Shown piece by piece: positions 1 to 11,028 of a stretch of 64,000 bases of DNA. Where the stretch lies: assembly GCF_014495845.1 (NCBI RefSeq), contig NZ_CP061080.1:5694001-5758000 (forward strand). Direction: 5' to 3'. A program made the position numbers and the translations under genes. The notes beneath the pieces are model-generated. The model saw only the letters and a program-made list of their open reading frames with translations, searched no databases and was not told where the DNA came from. The stretch comes from Aquibium microcysteis. Its GTDB lineage: Bacteria; Pseudomonadota; Alphaproteobacteria; Rhizobiales; Rhizobiaceae. Positions within the stretch are counted from its first letter, which is position 1; every line of letters begins with the position of its first letter.

Positions 1-770
<770 letters not shown>

Positions 771-845
771 CACGATGGGCGCCGACCGCCTTCACGCGCC
801 GGTGACCCGCGGGGCGGCGCTCGCCGCCCCGGCAGCGGCGCGGCC

Positions 846-1769
846 ATGAAGAAGGCCAGGGCGGTCATCGAGCGGCGCGACTCGCGCGCCGCGCGCTGGG
901 CGGCGCGGTTCGCCTGGTTCGACACGGTCCTGCTCCTCATGGCCGGCCTGTCGCACCGCTACGGCCTGCTGGAAACCGTGCCCTTCCTCGGCGTCCTGCT
1001 GATCGGCTGCCTCGTCGCGGCCACCGGCCTCGCCTTCGCCTTCGCGGGCTTCGCCGATCTCTGGGAGCGCGGCGACCGCGGCGGCCGGCGCGCACTCTTC
1101 GCCGCAATCGTCTGCTGCATCCTGCTTTCGCCCTTTGCGGTCAGCGCCTGGCGCGTGCTGGAGCATCCCCAGCTCAGCGACGTCGCCACCGACCTCGCCG
1201 ATCCGCCGCAGTTCCGCACCCTCGCGGACGAACGCCCGCCGCTCGCCAACCGGGTCGGCCCGATCGACGCCGCCGCCGCGCGGATGATCCGCGAGGGCTA
1301 TCCCGACCTCGTCGGCCGCCGCTACCCCGTCTCCCCCGATCAGGTCATGGCGCAGGTGATGCTGCTGATCGCCGATCGCGGCTGGACGGTCGCTGCCCGC
1401 CACGGGGTGGCCGAGGAACCCGCGCCGCCGGCCGCCGAAGACGAGGGCGGCGCGGCGCCGCCGGCCGAGGAAGCCCCCGCGCCGACCGCCGAGGACGCGC
1501 CGCCGCCGCCCTTGCCGGACGCGGCGGAGGACCAGCCGGCCGACGCGCTCGCTGACGGCGAGGCGAGCATCGAGGTGCGCGCCTTCTCGCATTGGCTGCG
1601 CTTTCCCTGCGACCTCGTCATCCGCCTGACCGACGAGGGCGAATCGACCTTCGTCGACCTGCGCTCGGCCTCTCATTTCGCCCGCCACGACCTCGGCGAC
1701 AACGCCGCCCGCATCCGCAGCTTCCTCGCCGATCTCGACGCGCGGATGGATCCGGGCACCGAGGACTAG
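846..1769 (+). CDS. DUF1499 membrane protein
   Basis: This 307-residue protein starts at ATG 846. The N-terminal ~110 residues hold three hydrophobic segments (around 20-37, 42-65 and 74-97), so the protein should sit in the inner membrane. The soluble C-terminal part has the DUF1499 pattern (GYPDL...[12 protein letters not shown] near residues 140-170 and, at the end, the conserved [26 protein letters not shown]). A long Ala/Pro/Glu-rich low-complexity stretch (about residues 195-238) splits the domain, which is unusual for the family. The molecular function of DUF1499 is not known. There is no clear operon partner; the PhnA-like gene follows after 46 bases. Confidence 0.85.
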   Translation: MKKARAVIERRDSRAARWAARFAWFDTVLLLMAGLSHRYGLLETVPFLGVLLIGCLVAATGLAFAFAGFADLWERGDRGGRRALFAAIVCCILLSPFAVSAWRVLEHPQLSDVATDLADPPQFRTLADERPPLANRVGPIDAAAARMIREGYPDLVGRRYPVSPDQVMAQVMLLIADRGWTVAARHGVAEEPAPPAAEDEGGAAPPAEEAPAPTAEDAPPPPLPDAAEDQPADALADGEASIEVRAFSHWLRFPCDLVIRLTDEGESTFVDLRSASHFARHDLGDNAARIRSFLADLDARMDPGTED

Positions 1770-1815
1770 GCCGCCCGGACCGCACCCTCCCACCCTCCCA
1801 CCGAAGGAAACCGCC

Positions 1816-2115
1816 ATGGCTGGCGACGACGACTACGTCTACGACGAAACGACCGGCGACTGGCGCCCGGCCTCCGAGATGGCGGCCGCGGCCGCGGCTG
1901 CCGACATCGTCCGCGACGCGGCCGGCAACGTGCTCGCCGACGGCGATTCGGTGACCCTGATCAAGGACCTGAAGGTCAAGGGCGCCAACCAGACGCTGAA
2001 GCAGGGGACGGTGATCCGCTCGATCCGGCTGACCGGCAATCCCGACGAGATCGACTGCCGCCACGAGACCATCAAGGGCCTCGTGCTGCGCACCGAATTC
2101 GTGCGCAAGCGCTGA
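1816..2115 (+). CDS. PhnA/YjdM-type protein lacking the zinc ribbon
   Basis: This 99-residue protein starts at ATG 1816, preceded by GAAGGAAAC. The C-terminal ~70 residues match the PhnA (YjdM) C-terminal domain: VRDAAGNVLADGDSVTLIKD, then LKVKGANQTLKQGTVIRSI and a final LRTEFVRKR. In the usual ~110-residue protein an N-terminal zinc ribbon with paired cysteines comes first. Here the N-terminus is an acidic stretch with no cysteine (the only Cys is in the C-terminal domain), so the zinc ribbon is absent or lost. Despite the family name, a role in phosphonate use is not established, and no phn genes are nearby. Confidence 0.85.
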   Translation: MAGDDDYVYDETTGDWRPASEMAAAAAAADIVRDAAGNVLADGDSVTLIKDLKVKGANQTLKQGTVIRSIRLTGNPDEIDCRHETIKGLVLRTEFVRKR

Positions 2116-2122
2116 GGCTCGT

Positions 2123-3028
2123 TCAGGCCGGGCGGTAGGCGGCGTCGATCGACACCTCGCCGTCCACGGCCACGACCCCGCGCGCCACGAGATCCTCGAG
2201 GTGGGCGAGCACCGACAGCCCAGCCGCCCCGAAGAGCCGCGGGTCGGTGCTGGCATAGATCGCCCGCACCACGTCCGGGATCGTCCGGTCGCCGGCCTTC
2301 AGCCGCTCGACGATCGCCGCCTCGCGCATCCGCCGGTGGGTGCGCAGCGCCCGCACGAAGCCGGCGGGCTTCGCCACCGGCCCGCCGTGGCCGGGCAGAT
2401 AGAGCCCGTCATCGCGCGCGGCCAGCCTGTCCAGCGAGGCCATGTAGTCGGCCATCGCGCCGTCCGGCGGGGCGACGATCGAGGTCGACCAGGCCATCAC
2501 GTGGTCGGCCGAGAAGAGGATGCCGGTCCCCTCCAGCGCGAAGGCGGCGTGGTTGGCCGCGTGGCCGGGCGTCAGCACCGTGCCGATCGCCCAGCCGTCG
2601 CCCTGCACGATCTCGCCGTCGGCGAGCGCATGGTTCGGCGAAAAATCGGTATCGGCGCTGGCGTCGAGCGGATTGGTCTCGCCGATCCTGAGCCGCCGCG
2701 CCGGCCGGTGCGGTCCCTCCGCCAACACCCGCGCCCCGGTCGCCGCAGCCAGCCGGCGGGCGAGCGGCGAGTGGTCGCGATGGGTGTGGCTGACGAAGAC
2801 GTGGCTGACCGGCCGCCCGCCGATCGCCGCAAGCAGCGCCTTCAGATGCGCCTCGTCCTCCGGCCCGGGATCGATGACGGCCAGCGTGTCGGTGCCGACG
2901 AGGTAGCTGTTGGTGCCGTGGAAGGTGAAGGGGCTCGGATTGTTTGCCGTCACCCGGCGCACGCCCGGCGCGACCTCGACCGCCTGCCCGTGGGCCGGCT
3001 CGAACCGGGTGTCGAATTCGATGGCCAT
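2123..3028 (-). CDS. MBL-fold metallo-hydrolase
   Basis: This is a 301-residue metallo-beta-lactamase-fold hydrolase. The frame is open further upstream, but ATG 3028 (MAIEFDTRFEPAHG) gives a normal N-terminus; the longer version would run into the bioY leader. The metal-binding HxHxDH motif is HTHRDH at residues 81-86, with the second histidine in LTPGHAANH and a third in the YLPGHGGPV region. A C-terminal winged-helix-like tail (HLEDLVARGVVAVDGEV) is typical of the LACTB2/RNase Z-related group. The substrate is not known. It is transcribed divergently from bioY, 119 bases away. Confidence 0.88.
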   Translation of the reverse strand: MAIEFDTRFEPAHGQAVEVAPGVRRVTANNPSPFTFHGTNSYLVGTDTLAVIDPGPEDEAHLKALLAAIGGRPVSHVFVSHTHRDHSPLARRLAAATGARVLAEGPHRPARRLRIGETNPLDASADTDFSPNHALADGEIVQGDGWAIGTVLTPGHAANHAAFALEGTGILFSADHVMAWSTSIVAPPDGAMADYMASLDRLAARDDGLYLPGHGGPVAKPAGFVRALRTHRRMREAAIVERLKAGDRTIPDVVRAIYASTDPRLFGAAGLSVLAHLEDLVARGVVAVDGEVSIDAAYRPA

Positions 3029-3147
3029 GAAATGCGCTGCCTGTGGTGGAAGATGGGCCGGTGGAGATTGCCGCATAACACGGAAGTTTCTATAGGGAAA
3101 CGCAACGGCCACTGGCGGCCGCCCGAACCCAACGGAGAGCCTCCCCC

Positions 3148-3747
3148 ATGACTGCAGCGAGCGCAACCACTCCTCTCGCCATGCTGGCAATGCCCGAGAA
3201 GGGCGCCTCGCGCCTGGCCATGCAGGCCATGCTCGTCGTCGGCGGCACGCTGCTGCTCACGCTGTCGGCCAAGACCAAGGTCGTGCTCGGCCCGGTCGAC
3301 CTGTCGTTGCAGACGCTGGCCATCCTTTTGATCGCCACCACCTTCGGCATGCGCCTCGCCGTCGCCACGCTCGCCCTCTACCTCGTCGAGGGCGCGATGG
3401 GCTTCCCGGTCTTCCAGTCGACGCCGGAAAAGGGCATCGGCCTCGCCTACATGATGGGCTCGACCGGCGGCTACCTGATCGGCTTCGTCGCCATGGCCGC
3501 CATCGCCGGCTGGGCCGCCGACCGCGGCTGGGACCGCTCCGCCTTCAAGCTCTTCGGCGCCATGCTGGTGGCGGAAGCGGCGATGATGGCCTGCGGCTTC
3601 GGCTGGCTCGCCGTGCTGATCGGTGCGGAGAAGGCCTGGACCTTCGGCGTCGTGCCCTTCATCGTCCCCGACCTCGTCAAGGTCGCGCTCGCCTCGGCGA
3701 TCGTGCCGGCCGTCTGGGCGCTGATCCCGGGCAAGGCGCGCGGCTGA
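3148..3747 (+). CDS. bioY: Biotin transporter BioY (ECF S component)
   Basis: This 199-residue integral membrane protein has about six hydrophobic segments. It shows the BioY pattern: a first helix region after KGASRLAMQAMLVVGG, the conserved PVDLSLQTLAILL block, and the ALYLVEGAMGFPVF and GSTGGYLIGF segments. BioY is the substrate-binding S component that brings biotin across the inner membrane, alone or with an ECF module; no bioM or bioN is next to it. ATG 3148 follows GGAGAGCCTCCCCC. A strong terminator follows at 3774-3806. I looked for a BioR-type TTAT-N2-ATAA box upstream and did not see a convincing one. Confidence 0.93.
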   Translation: MTAASATTPLAMLAMPEKGASRLAMQAMLVVGGTLLLTLSAKTKVVLGPVDLSLQTLAILLIATTFGMRLAVATLALYLVEGAMGFPVFQSTPEKGIGLAYMMGSTGGYLIGFVAMAAIAGWAADRGWDRSAFKLFGAMLVAEAAMMACGFGWLAVLIGAEKAWTFGVVPFIVPDLVKVALASAIVPAVWALIPGKARG

Positions 3748-3773
3748 CGCGCGATCCGCTCCGTCGAACGACG

Positions 3774-3806
3774 AAGGCGGCGGGCCTCGGCCTCGCCGCC
3801 TTTTTT
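3774..3806 (+). terminator. Rho-independent terminator after bioY
   Basis: GGCGGCG at 3776-3782 pairs with CGCCGCC at 3794-3800, extended by AA/TT, with a short GC-rich loop, followed directly by six T (3801-3806). It lies 29 bases after the bioY stop. On the minus strand the same stem is preceded by an A run and lacks a U run after it, so it mainly serves bioY; it may weakly stop cysQ readthrough. Confidence 0.85.
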
Positions 3807-3833
3807 CATGGCTGAAGCGAGAGAGAAGTCCGG

Positions 3834-4640
3834 TCAGGCGCCGCGGGCGATGAACCAGGGATTGGCGAAGTCGACGTCGTCGGCCTGGCCGCGCTTGCCG
3901 TAGACGAAGGTGCCGCCGTCGACGAGCGTGGTCGTTCCGCCGGCCGCGCGCAGCACGGCGTCGCCGGCCGCCGTGTCCCACTCCATCGTCCGGCCGAAGC
4001 GCGGGTAGAGATCGGCCTCGCCATCGGCGAGCAGGCAGAACTTCAGGGAGGAGCCGACCGAGACCGTCTCGGCGCCGGGATGCCGGTCGATGAAGGCGTC
4101 GGTCTCGGGCGTCCGGTGCGAGCGGCTGGCGACGATGCGCGGCGGGCTGGCCGGCTTGCGCGCCGCCATCGGCCGGCGGGCGAGGACGACGCCCTCCGGC
4201 GAGACCTCTGCGACCATGGCCGCGCCCGGCCGGCCGGAATAGAGCCTGTTGCGGGCCGGCGCGTAGACCGCGCCGATCGAGGGAGCACCCTCGCGCACCA
4301 GCGCGACGTTGACGGTGAAGTCGCCCTTGCGGCCGACGAATTCCTTCGTCCCGTCGAGCGGGTCGACGAGGATGAAGGCCGAGCCAAGGGCAGCCGGCAC
4401 CTTCCCGTCCGCCACCTCTTCCTCGGCCACGCAGACGATGCCCGGCAGCGCCGCCCGCAGCCCGTCGAGGATGATCGCCTCGGCCTGCCGGTCCGCCACG
4501 GTGACGGGCGATTCGTCGGCCTTGGTCAGCGTGTCGAAATCGGTGGCATAGACGGCCATGATCGCGCGGCCGGCGGCGAGCGCGAGGTCCTCGAAGAGGG
4601 CGAGGATGTCTTCGTCGGAGGGCAGGGCAGGGGTCGTCAT
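3834..4640 (-). CDS. cysQ: 3'(2'),5'-bisphosphate nucleotidase CysQ
   Basis: This 268-residue inositol-monophosphatase-fold enzyme hydrolyses PAP (and PAPS) to AMP (or APS), clearing the by-product of sulfate reduction. Metal-binding motifs are visible: [11 protein letters not shown] (44-54), VAEEE (71-75), DPLDGTKEF (93-101) and the C-terminal [14 protein letters not shown] 4640 overlaps the cysNC stop by four bases (4637-4640), so the two genes are translationally coupled. The frame continues upstream of 4640 as a shadow of cysNC and is not part of the protein. It is the last gene of the leftward cysD-cysNC-cysQ operon and converges on bioY. Confidence 0.93.
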   Translation of the reverse strand: MTTPALPSDEDILALFEDLALAAGRAIMAVYATDFDTLTKADESPVTVADRQAEAIILDGLRAALPGIVCVAEEEVADGKVPAALGSAFILVDPLDGTKEFVGRKGDFTVNVALVREGAPSIGAVYAPARNRLYSGRPGAAMVAEVSPEGVVLARRPMAARKPASPPRIVASRSHRTPETDAFIDRHPGAETVSVGSSLKFCLLADGEADLYPRFGRTMEWDTAAGDAVLRAAGGTTTLVDGGTFVYGKRGQADDVDFANPWFIARGA

Positions 4641-6541
4641 GCGATCCCCCGCGTGCGCAGCCAGCCCGCGACCTCCTCGACCAGGTCTTCCGGCGAACGG
4701 CCGACCGTGTCGAGCCGGATCTCCGGGTTCTCCGGCGGCTGGTAGGGCGAATCGACGCCGGTGAAGTTCTTGATCTCGCCGCGCAGCGCCTTGGCGTAGA
4801 GCCCCTTCGGGTCGCGCCGCGCGCATTCCTCGAAGGGCGTGTCGACGAAGACCTCGACGAACTCGCCCTCGGCCACCAGTTCGCGCGCCATGCGGCGCTC
4901 GGCCTGGAAGGGCGAGATGAAGGAGACGATGACGATCAGCCCGGCATCGACCATCAGCTTCGCCGTCTCGGCCACCCGGCGGATGTTCTCGACGCGGTCC
5001 TCCTCGGTGAAGCCGAGATCGCGGTTCAGCCCGTGGCGGACGTTGTCGCCGTCGAGGATGTAGGTGTGGCGGCCGTCGGTGTGGAGCCGCTTCTCCAGCA
5101 GGTTGGCGATGGTCGACTTGCCCGAACCCGACAGGCCGGTGAACCACAGCACCACCGGCTTCTGGTGCTTCATCTGCGCCCGCGCCGCCTTGTCGACGTC
5201 GAGCGACTGCCAGTGGATGTTGGAGGCGCGCCGCAGCGGGTGGCGGATGAGGCCGGCACCGACGGTGCGGTTGGTCATCCGGTCGATGAGGATGAAGGCG
5301 CCGGTGGCGCGGTTGTCGGCATAGGCGTCGAAGGCGATCGGCTGCTGCACCGAGAGGTTGCAGGAGCCGATCTCGTTCAGGTCGAGCGACTTCGCCGCCT
5401 CGTGCGCGAAGCTGTTGACGTCGATGCGGTACTTGAGTTCGGTGACCGAGGCCGGCGCCTGGTCGGTCTCGGTGCGCAGCAGATAGGTGCGGCCGGGCAG
5501 CATCGGCTGCTCGTCGAACCAGACGATGTCGGCGTTGAACTGGTCGGCCACCTCCGGCCGCGCCGACGGCGACACCAGCATGTTGCCGCGCGACACCTCG
5601 ACCTCGTCGGCGAGCACCAGCGTCACCGCCTGGCCGGCCTCGGCCGTCTCGAGATCGCCGTCGGCGGTGACGATGCGCGCCACCGTCGAGGCCTTGCCCG
5701 ACTTGGCCACCACAACCGCGTCGCCGGCAGAGACGGTGCCCGAGGCGATGGTGCCGGAGAAGCCGCGGAAATCGAGGTTCGGCCGGTTCACGTACTGGAC
5801 CGGCAGGCGGAACGGCTTGCCGGCGTCGATGCGGTCGACCGGCACGGCCTCCAGATGCTCGAGCAGCGTCGGGCCGTCGTACCAGCCGGTGTTGGCCGAC
5901 GCCGTGGTGACGTTGTCGCCGTAGCGCGCCGACATCGGGATCGGCGTGATCGTCTCGAAGCCGAGGTCGCGGGCGAAGGCGCGGTACTCCGCCGCGATCC
6001 TGTCGAAGACGGCCTTGTCATAGCCGACGAGATCGATCTTGTTGATGGCCACCACCACGTGGCGGATGCCGAGCAGCGAGGCGATGAAGGAATGCCGCCG
6101 CGTCTGGCGGATGATGCCGGCGCGCGCGTCGACGAGCACCACGGCGAGATCGGCCGTCGAGGCGCCGGTCGCCATGTTGCGGGTGTACTGCTCGTGGCCG
6201 GGCGTGTCGGCGACGATGAACTTGCGCTTCGGCGTGGCGAAGAAGCGGTAGGCGACGTCGATGGTGATGCCCTGCTCGCGCTCGGCCTCCAGCCCGTCGA
6301 CCAGCAGCGCGAAATCGATGTCGTCGCCGGTGGTGCCGTGCTTCTTCGAGTCCTTCTCCAGCGCCGCCAGCTGGTCCTCGAAGATCAGCTTGGTGTCGTA
6401 GAGCAGCCGGCCGATCAGCGTCGACTTGCCGTCGTCGACCGAGCCGCAGGTGAGGAAGCGCAGCAGCGACTTCCGCTCCTGCTCGGCCAGATAGCCGCGC
6501 AGGTCGCGGGGCGTAGCAGTGTTCGCGACGGTGTCGTGCAT
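4637..6541 (-). CDS. cysNC: Fused sulfate adenylyltransferase GTPase subunit / APS kinase
   Basis: This 634-residue bifunctional protein has an N-terminal CysN GTPase (EF-Tu fold) with P-loop GSVDDGKS (33-40), DTPGH (112-116) and NKID (167-170), followed by beta-barrel domains. A C-terminal CysC (APS kinase) has P-loop GLSGSGKS (469-476) and a [15 protein letters not shown] block. Together with CysD it makes APS from sulfate and ATP, driven by GTP, and then phosphorylates APS to PAPS. The fusion (NodQ-like) is common in rhizobia and relatives. Its start overlaps the cysD stop by one base (TGATG). I see no missing key residue. Confidence 0.95.
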   Translation of the reverse strand: MHDTVANTATPRDLRGYLAEQERKSLLRFLTCGSVDDGKSTLIGRLLYDTKLIFEDQLAALEKDSKKHGTTGDDIDFALLVDGLEAEREQGITIDVAYRFFATPKRKFIVADTPGHEQYTRNMATGASTADLAVVLVDARAGIIRQTRRHSFIASLLGIRHVVVAINKIDLVGYDKAVFDRIAAEYRAFARDLGFETITPIPMSARYGDNVTTASANTGWYDGPTLLEHLEAVPVDRIDAGKPFRLPVQYVNRPNLDFRGFSGTIASGTVSAGDAVVVAKSGKASTVARIVTADGDLETAEAGQAVTLVLADEVEVSRGNMLVSPSARPEVADQFNADIVWFDEQPMLPGRTYLLRTETDQAPASVTELKYRIDVNSFAHEAAKSLDLNEIGSCNLSVQQPIAFDAYADNRATGAFILIDRMTNRTVGAGLIRHPLRRASNIHWQSLDVDKAARAQMKHQKPVVLWFTGLSGSGKSTIANLLEKRLHTDGRHTYILDGDNVRHGLNRDLGFTEEDRVENIRRVAETAKLMVDAGLIVIVSFISPFQAERRMARELVAEGEFVEVFVDTPFEECARRDPKGLYAKALRGEIKNFTGVDSPYQPPENPEIRLDTVGRSPEDLVEEVAGWLRTRGIA

Positions 6542-7446
6542 CAGAAATAGCCCTCGCGCTTCTTCTTCTCCATCGAGCCGGCCTCGTCGCGGTCGATCAG
6601 CCGGCCCTGCCGCTCGGACGTGCGGGCGATCAGCATCTCCTCGACGATGTCCTCCAGCGTCTCGGCATCGGACTCGATCGCGCCCGTCAGCGGGTAGCAG
6701 CCGAGCGTGCGGAAGCGGACCTTGCGCTGCTGGACGGTCTCACCGGGGCGCAGCTTCATGCGGTCGTCGTCGACCATGATCAGCATGCCGTCGCGCTCGA
6801 CGACGGGCCGCGTCCTGGCGAAATAGAGCGGGACGATCGGGATGGCCTCCAGCAGGATGTACTGCCAGATGTCGAGCTCGGTCCAGTTCGACAGCGGGAA
6901 GACGCGGATCGATTCGCCGGGCGCGACGCGCGTGTTGTAGATCTTCCACATTTCCGGCCGCTGGTTCTTCGGGTCCCAGCCGTGCTGGCCGTCGCGGAAG
7001 GAGAAGATGCGCTCCTTGGCGCGGCTCTTCTCCTCGTCGCGGCGCGCGCCGCCGAAGGCCGCGTCGAAGCCGTACCGGTCGAGCGCCTGGCGCAGGCCGA
7101 CCGTCTTCATGACGTGGGTGTGGACGTTCGAGCCGTGGCTGAACGGGCCGACGCCGTCGCGCACCCCGTCCTCGTTGATGTGGACGAGGAGATCGAGTCC
7201 GAGTTCGCGCGCGGTCCGGTCGCGGAACGCGATCATCTCGCGGAACTTCCAGGTGGTGTCGACGTGCAGGAGCGGGAAGGGCGGCGTTCCGGGGTGGAAG
7301 GCCTTCATGGCGAGATGCAGCATCACGGCCGAATCCTTGCCGATCGAATAGAGCATCACCGGCTTGGCCATGGTCGCGGCGACCTCGCGGATGATGTGGA
7401 TCGACTCGGCCTCGAGCCGTTTGAGATGGGACATCGGTGCGGACAT
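6541..7446 (-). CDS. cysD: Sulfate adenylyltransferase subunit 2 CysD
   Basis: This is the 301-residue catalytic subunit of ATP sulfurylase. It has the PP-loop motif [16 protein letters not shown] (near 30-45), the [13 protein letters not shown] block, the [20 protein letters not shown] block and the C-terminal [17 protein letters not shown]. Start choice: ATG 7446 ([14 protein letters not shown]) gives the usual length of about 300; ATG 7434 is an alternative. The open frame to 7578 is not family-like. It is the first gene of the cysD-cysNC-cysQ operon. The 190 bases upstream (7447-7636) show no recognisable operator. Confidence 0.95.
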   Translation of the reverse strand: MSAPMSHLKRLEAESIHIIREVAATMAKPVMLYSIGKDSAVMLHLAMKAFHPGTPPFPLLHVDTTWKFREMIAFRDRTARELGLDLLVHINEDGVRDGVGPFSHGSNVHTHVMKTVGLRQALDRYGFDAAFGGARRDEEKSRAKERIFSFRDGQHGWDPKNQRPEMWKIYNTRVAPGESIRVFPLSNWTELDIWQYILLEAIPIVPLYFARTRPVVERDGMLIMVDDDRMKLRPGETVQQRKVRFRTLGCYPLTGAIESDAETLEDIVEEMLIARTSERQGRLIDRDEAGSMEKKKREGYF

Positions 7447-7636
7447 GCCGTCGTTCAGCCTTCGCGGATTTTGGAATTGCACGCTCTGTCCCGGATTTCG
7501 CGCCGCGCGGCAAGCCAAGCCATGCCACGGGACGGGCGATCGGCGGTAAAAACATCCTGTCGACCGGAAAATCGGCACGAGACGCCCCGAATTCGCGACC
7601 GACCGCCGGTGGAAGCGGCGGCAGGCGGCGGCGCGG

Positions 7637-8641
7637 TCAGGCGCCGTAGTAGCCCCGGTACCAGGCCACGAAGCGGCGGATGCCCTCGTCGACCGAAACC
7701 TTCGGCGCGAAGCCGGTGGCGGCCGCCAGATCGCCGACGTCGGCGAAGGTGTTGGCGACGTCGCCGGGCTGCATGGGCAGCATGTTGAGCTTCGCCGTCC
7801 GGCCGGTCGCGGCCTCGATGGCGGCGATGAAATCCATCAGCGGCACCGGCGCGCTGTTGCCGATGTTGAAGACGCGGTAGGGCGCGGTCGGCGAGGTCGC
7901 CGGATCGGGCGCGACGGGCCCGTCGGGCGCTGCGGGAACGTGACCGAGCGCCCGCACCACGCCGTCGACGACGTCGTCGACATAGGTGAAGTCGCGCGAG
8001 AGATTGCCGCCGTTGTAGACGTCGATGGGCTCGCCGGCGAGGATGGCGCGCGCGAACTTGATCGGCGCCATGTCGGGCCTGCCCCAGGGGCCGTAGACGG
8101 TGAAGAAGCGCAGCCCGGTCACCGGCAGGCGGTAGAGATGCGCATAGCTGTGCGCCATCAGCTCGTTGGCCTTCTTGGTGGCGGCATAGAGGCTGACGGG
8201 ATGGTCGACGTTGTCGTGCTCGGAGAAGGGGAGCTTGCGGTTGGCACCATAGACCGAACTGCTCGACGCATAGACCAGATGCCCGACCCCCGTGTGGCGG
8301 CAGCCTTCCAGGACGTGCAGGAAGCCGACGAGGTTGGAACCGGCATAGGCGTGCGGGTTTGCGATGGAATGGCGCACGCCGGCCTGGGCGGCGAGATGGA
8401 CGACCCGCTCGAAACGGCCTTCGGAAAACAGCGTCTCCATCGCGGCGCGATCCTCGAGCCCGCCCTCGACCATGCGGAAGCCGGGATAGGGGGCGAGCAG
8501 CGCCAGCCGGTCGCGCTTCAGCTTCGGATCGTAATAGGGATTGACGTCGTCGAAGCCGGTGACCGCGTGGCCGGCCTCGAGCAGGGCCTTCGCCACGTGG
8601 TAGCCGATGAAGCCGGCCGCGCCGGTGACCAGTATCCGCAC
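7637..8641 (-). CDS. UDP-sugar (glucuronate-type) 4-epimerase, SDR family
   Basis: This 334-residue extended short-chain dehydrogenase/reductase has the NAD-binding GAAGFIG motif at residues 7-13, a serine-rich active-site segment YASSSSVYG (124-132) and the YxxxK pair at Y152/K156. The middle part ([35 protein letters not shown]) matches UDP-glucuronate 4-epimerases that feed capsule or exopolysaccharide synthesis. GTG 8641 is taken as start because GGAGAG stands about seven bases upstream and the protein then begins [10 protein letters not shown]; the upstream open frame has no family homology. It stands alone between cysD and the fructose locus. Confidence 0.9.
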   Translation of the reverse strand: MRILVTGAAGFIGYHVAKALLEAGHAVTGFDDVNPYYDPKLKRDRLALLAPYPGFRMVEGGLEDRAAMETLFSEGRFERVVHLAAQAGVRHSIANPHAYAGSNLVGFLHVLEGCRHTGVGHLVYASSSSVYGANRKLPFSEHDNVDHPVSLYAATKKANELMAHSYAHLYRLPVTGLRFFTVYGPWGRPDMAPIKFARAILAGEPIDVYNGGNLSRDFTYVDDVVDGVVRALGHVPAAPDGPVAPDPATSPTAPYRVFNIGNSAPVPLMDFIAAIEAATGRTAKLNMLPMQPGDVANTFADVGDLAAATGFAPKVSVDEGIRRFVAWYRGYYGA

Positions 8642-8777
8642 TCTCGTCTCTCCGCGCCTTCCTGCGCCCCGTCTCCCCGGCGCCATCTCCTACAGGCGAA
8701 GGGGCGAGGCGCCAAGCGCCAACCGCGTCGCGGTGGCGGGGGGAAGGCGGACCGGCGCGGGAACGGTGCGCGTCGTG

Positions 8778-9701
8778 TCAGGACAGTTCGTGGCGCCAGG
8801 GCGGATTGGCCCCGGCGCGGCCGACGGTGACGGAAGCGGCGAGCGCGGCGAATTCGAGGGTGGCGATCAGCTCCGCCTCGCCGAGCTGCGCGATGCCCTC
8901 CCGGGTCAGCCGCCCGGCCGCGTGCAGCGAAGCGAGAATCCCGGCATTGACGGTGTCGCCGGCACCCACCGTGTCGACGACCGGCACGCGCCGGGCCGGC
9001 ACCGAGACCATGTGGTCGCGGTTGAAGGCGACAAGGCCGTCGCCGCCGCGCGTGACGACGACGAGCTTCGGCCCGAGCGCCAGCCAGCCGCGTGCGACCG
9101 CGCCGATGTCGCCGGGTTCGCCGAACCAGGCGAGATCCTCCTCCGACAGCTTGACGATGTCGGACAGGGCGAGCATCCGGCGCATCCGGGCGAGATGGCG
9201 GTCGCGGTCGGCAATGAAGCCCGGGCGGATGTTGGGGTCGAACATGACGACGCGGCGGCCGCATTCGCGCGCCATCAGCGCCTCGTAGGCGCTGCCGCAG
9301 GGCTCGGGGATCAGGCTGATCGCGCCGAAGAGCAGGGCGGTGACGTCGTCGCCGAGGGCGGGGAGATCGTCGGCCGAGATCATCCGCCCGGCGGTGCCCT
9401 CGTCGTAGAAGGTGTAGGAGGCGTGGCCGCCCTCGAGCCGCACGAAGGCGAGCGTGGTCGGCCGGTCGGAGCGCACGCAGTGGCGCGTGTCGACACCGGC
9501 GTCGGCCAGCGCCCGGTCGAGCTGGTGGCCGAGGAAATCGGTCGAGAGGCCGGAGAAGAAGCCGGCCGGCGCCCCCAGTCTGCCGAGCGCGACGGCGGTG
9601 TTGAACACCGCCCCGCCGGCATGCGGCGCGAAGGCGGGCTCGCCCTCGGCGGTGAGCCGCGGCAGCATGTCGATCAGCGCTTCTCCGCAGCACAGGATCA
9701 T
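8778..9701 (-). CDS. frcK: Fructokinase-like PfkB sugar kinase
   Basis: This 307-residue ribokinase/PfkB-family kinase has an N-terminal [14 protein letters not shown] strand, a sugar-binding GGAVFNTAVALGRLG segment (29-43) and the C-terminal signature DTVGAGDTVNAG (243-254) with catalytic Asp249. It should phosphorylate fructose, judged by its coupling to the frc transporter locus; the same fold also serves other sugars. ATG 9701 overlaps the regulator gene's stop by four bases (9698-9701). In the Sinorhizobium frc locus as I recall it, frcK follows frcBCA; here it instead follows the regulator on the opposite strand. Confidence 0.85.
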   Translation of the reverse strand: MILCCGEALIDMLPRLTAEGEPAFAPHAGGAVFNTAVALGRLGAPAGFFSGLSTDFLGHQLDRALADAGVDTRHCVRSDRPTTLAFVRLEGGHASYTFYDEGTAGRMISADDLPALGDDVTALLFGAISLIPEPCGSAYEALMARECGRRVVMFDPNIRPGFIADRDRHLARMRRMLALSDIVKLSEEDLAWFGEPGDIGAVARGWLALGPKLVVVTRGGDGLVAFNRDHMVSVPARRVPVVDTVGAGDTVNAGILASLHAAGRLTREGIAQLGEAELIATLEFAALAASVTVGRAGANPPWRHELS

Positions 9702-10921
9702 GGGTGGTCCTTGGTCAGCGCGGTCTGGGTTAAAAAGCGGTCGAACAGCGGCAGGCTCGCCCCGCCGATCGCCCGCGCATGGATGCCGACGCTGCCCGCG
9801 CGCAGCGCCGGAATCCGGATGCCTTCGGAATCGAACCCTTTCAGCGCCTCGTCGACCGCCGCGATCATCCGGTCGCGCACGACGCGCGGCATCCAGCCCT
9901 CGATGAAGACGGCCTCGAAATCGACGACGGAGGAGGCGGCGACGACGGCATAGGCGATGCCGCGCGCGGCACTTTCGATCCAGGCGCCGAGCGCCGGCTC
10001 GATGTCGCCCCAGTCCTCCGGCGAGGTCCACAGGAAGGTGGCGTCGCGCCCCGTCCGCGCGATCTCGCGTTCGAGCACGGCGATGGAGGCGATGTCGATG
10101 AGCTGGATCGGCCGGCCGTCCGGCCCCGGCACCGGCATCGAGCCGAGCGCGCCGGCATTGCCGGTTCGCCCGGTGTAGAGCGCGCCGTTGAGCACGATGC
10201 CGCCGCCGATGAAGGAGCCGACGTAGAAATAGAGGAAATCGCGCAGGTCGCTGGTGTCGCCGAAGACGAGCTCCGCCCCGCAGGCCGCCGTCGCGTCGTT
10301 CTGCAGGTAGACGGGGAAGGGGCAGTGCAGGGCGATGTCGGCGCGGATGTCGGCGCCGCGCCACTGGTCCATGACGGCGCGCGGCGCCCCCACCGTGTCG
10401 GCCCAGTTCCACAGCTCGAAGGGCATGGCGATGCCGAGCCCGGCGATGCGCTTGTCCTGCTCGGGGCTCAGCCCGGCGCGGAAGCGGGCGATGCCGGTGC
10501 GCACGAATTCGATGGTCTCCGAGGGCGTGGGGTAGGGATAGGAGCGGCTCTCGGTGGCGCGCACTCTGCCCAGGAAATCGATCAGCACGAGATTGGCGCT
10601 GCGCCGGCCGATCTTCAGCCCGAGGAACAGCGCCCCGTCCGGATCGAGCGACAGCGGCACCGAGGGCTGGCCGACCTTGCCGCGCACCGGCGCGCCGCGC
10701 AGCAGCAGCCGCTCGGCCTCCAGCTCCCGCATGATGACGGAGACGGTCTGCGCCGAGAGGCTGGTCATGCGGGCGATGTCGGTCTTGGCAAGGCTGCCGT
10801 GGCGACGCACCAGGGACAGCACGAGACGCTCGTTGGCGTCGCGCATGCCGCTCTGGTTGGTGCCGCGCTGGAACCAGTCCTGCCGGCCGTCCGCGTCCGG
10901 CCTGGTCACTCCGCTATCCAC
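9698..10921 (-). CDS. frcR: ROK-family transcriptional regulator of the fructose locus
   Basis: This is a 407-residue protein with an N-terminal winged helix-turn-helix (about 30-75; [20 protein letters not shown]) and a C-terminal ROK domain. GTG 10921 is chosen because GGGGGAG lies just upstream; no family match precedes it. The ROK domain keeps [17 protein letters not shown] but the first phosphate motif reads [14 protein letters not shown], without the acidic residue of DxGGT. The zinc-site cysteines usual after GNAGE/GALG are absent, so it is a sugar sensor and not a kinase. It is divergent from frcB over a palindromic control region and coupled to frcK. The name follows gene context and is inferred. 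Confidence 0.85.
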   Translation of the reverse strand: MDSGVTRPDADGRQDWFQRGTNQSGMRDANERLVLSLVRRHGSLAKTDIARMTSLSAQTVSVIMRELEAERLLLRGAPVRGKVGQPSVPLSLDPDGALFLGLKIGRRSANLVLIDFLGRVRATESRSYPYPTPSETIEFVRTGIARFRAGLSPEQDKRIAGLGIAMPFELWNWADTVGAPRAVMDQWRGADIRADIALHCPFPVYLQNDATAACGAELVFGDTSDLRDFLYFYVGSFIGGGIVLNGALYTGRTGNAGALGSMPVPGPDGRPIQLIDIASIAVLEREIARTGRDATFLWTSPEDWGDIEPALGAWIESAARGIAYAVVAASSVVDFEAVFIEGWMPRVVRDRMIAAVDEALKGFDSEGIRIPALRAGSVGIHARAIGGASLPLFDRFLTQTALTKDHP

Positions 10922-10989
10922 GCCTCTCCCCCGAATCCGGCTCTCTGGTTTCGACCGGTAGCACGAAGAATGCCGCGAGGCAGCCGATC

Positions 10990-11028
10990 CTGTCAATTAC
11001 TAAATCAGAATGAATTATCTATTGACAG
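10990..11028. promoter_or_regulatory. Palindromic control site between frcR and frcB
   Basis: CTGTCAAT at 10990-10997 is repeated in perfect inverted form as ATTGACAG at 11021-11028, around an AT-rich 23-base centre in an otherwise GC-rich area. Each arm carries a TTGACA -35 hexamer, one facing frcR and one facing frcB. For frcB a TTTTAT -10 candidate lies at 11046-11051, spacer about 18. The site is well placed for FrcR to control both directions; the binding itself is inferred. Confidence 0.6.

Noticed and set aside
811..830. GGGGCGGC-GCTC-GCCGCCCC hairpin after the acyl-CoA ligase gene as terminator
   Set aside because: The stem is perfect but no U run follows and the next gene starts 16 bases later; too weak to annotate as a terminator.
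3028..3147. BioR box or biotin-type riboswitch upstream of bioY
   Set aside because: Looked for a TTAT-N2-ATAA palindrome and structured leader; none convincing.
3028..3190. 54-residue N-terminal extension of the MBL hydrolase
   Set aside because: It would overlap the bioY start region and has no family match; ATG 3028 gives the natural N-terminus.
5033..6550. 505-residue plus-strand frame opposite cysNC
   Set aside because: Antisense shadow of an unmistakable CysN-CysC fusion.
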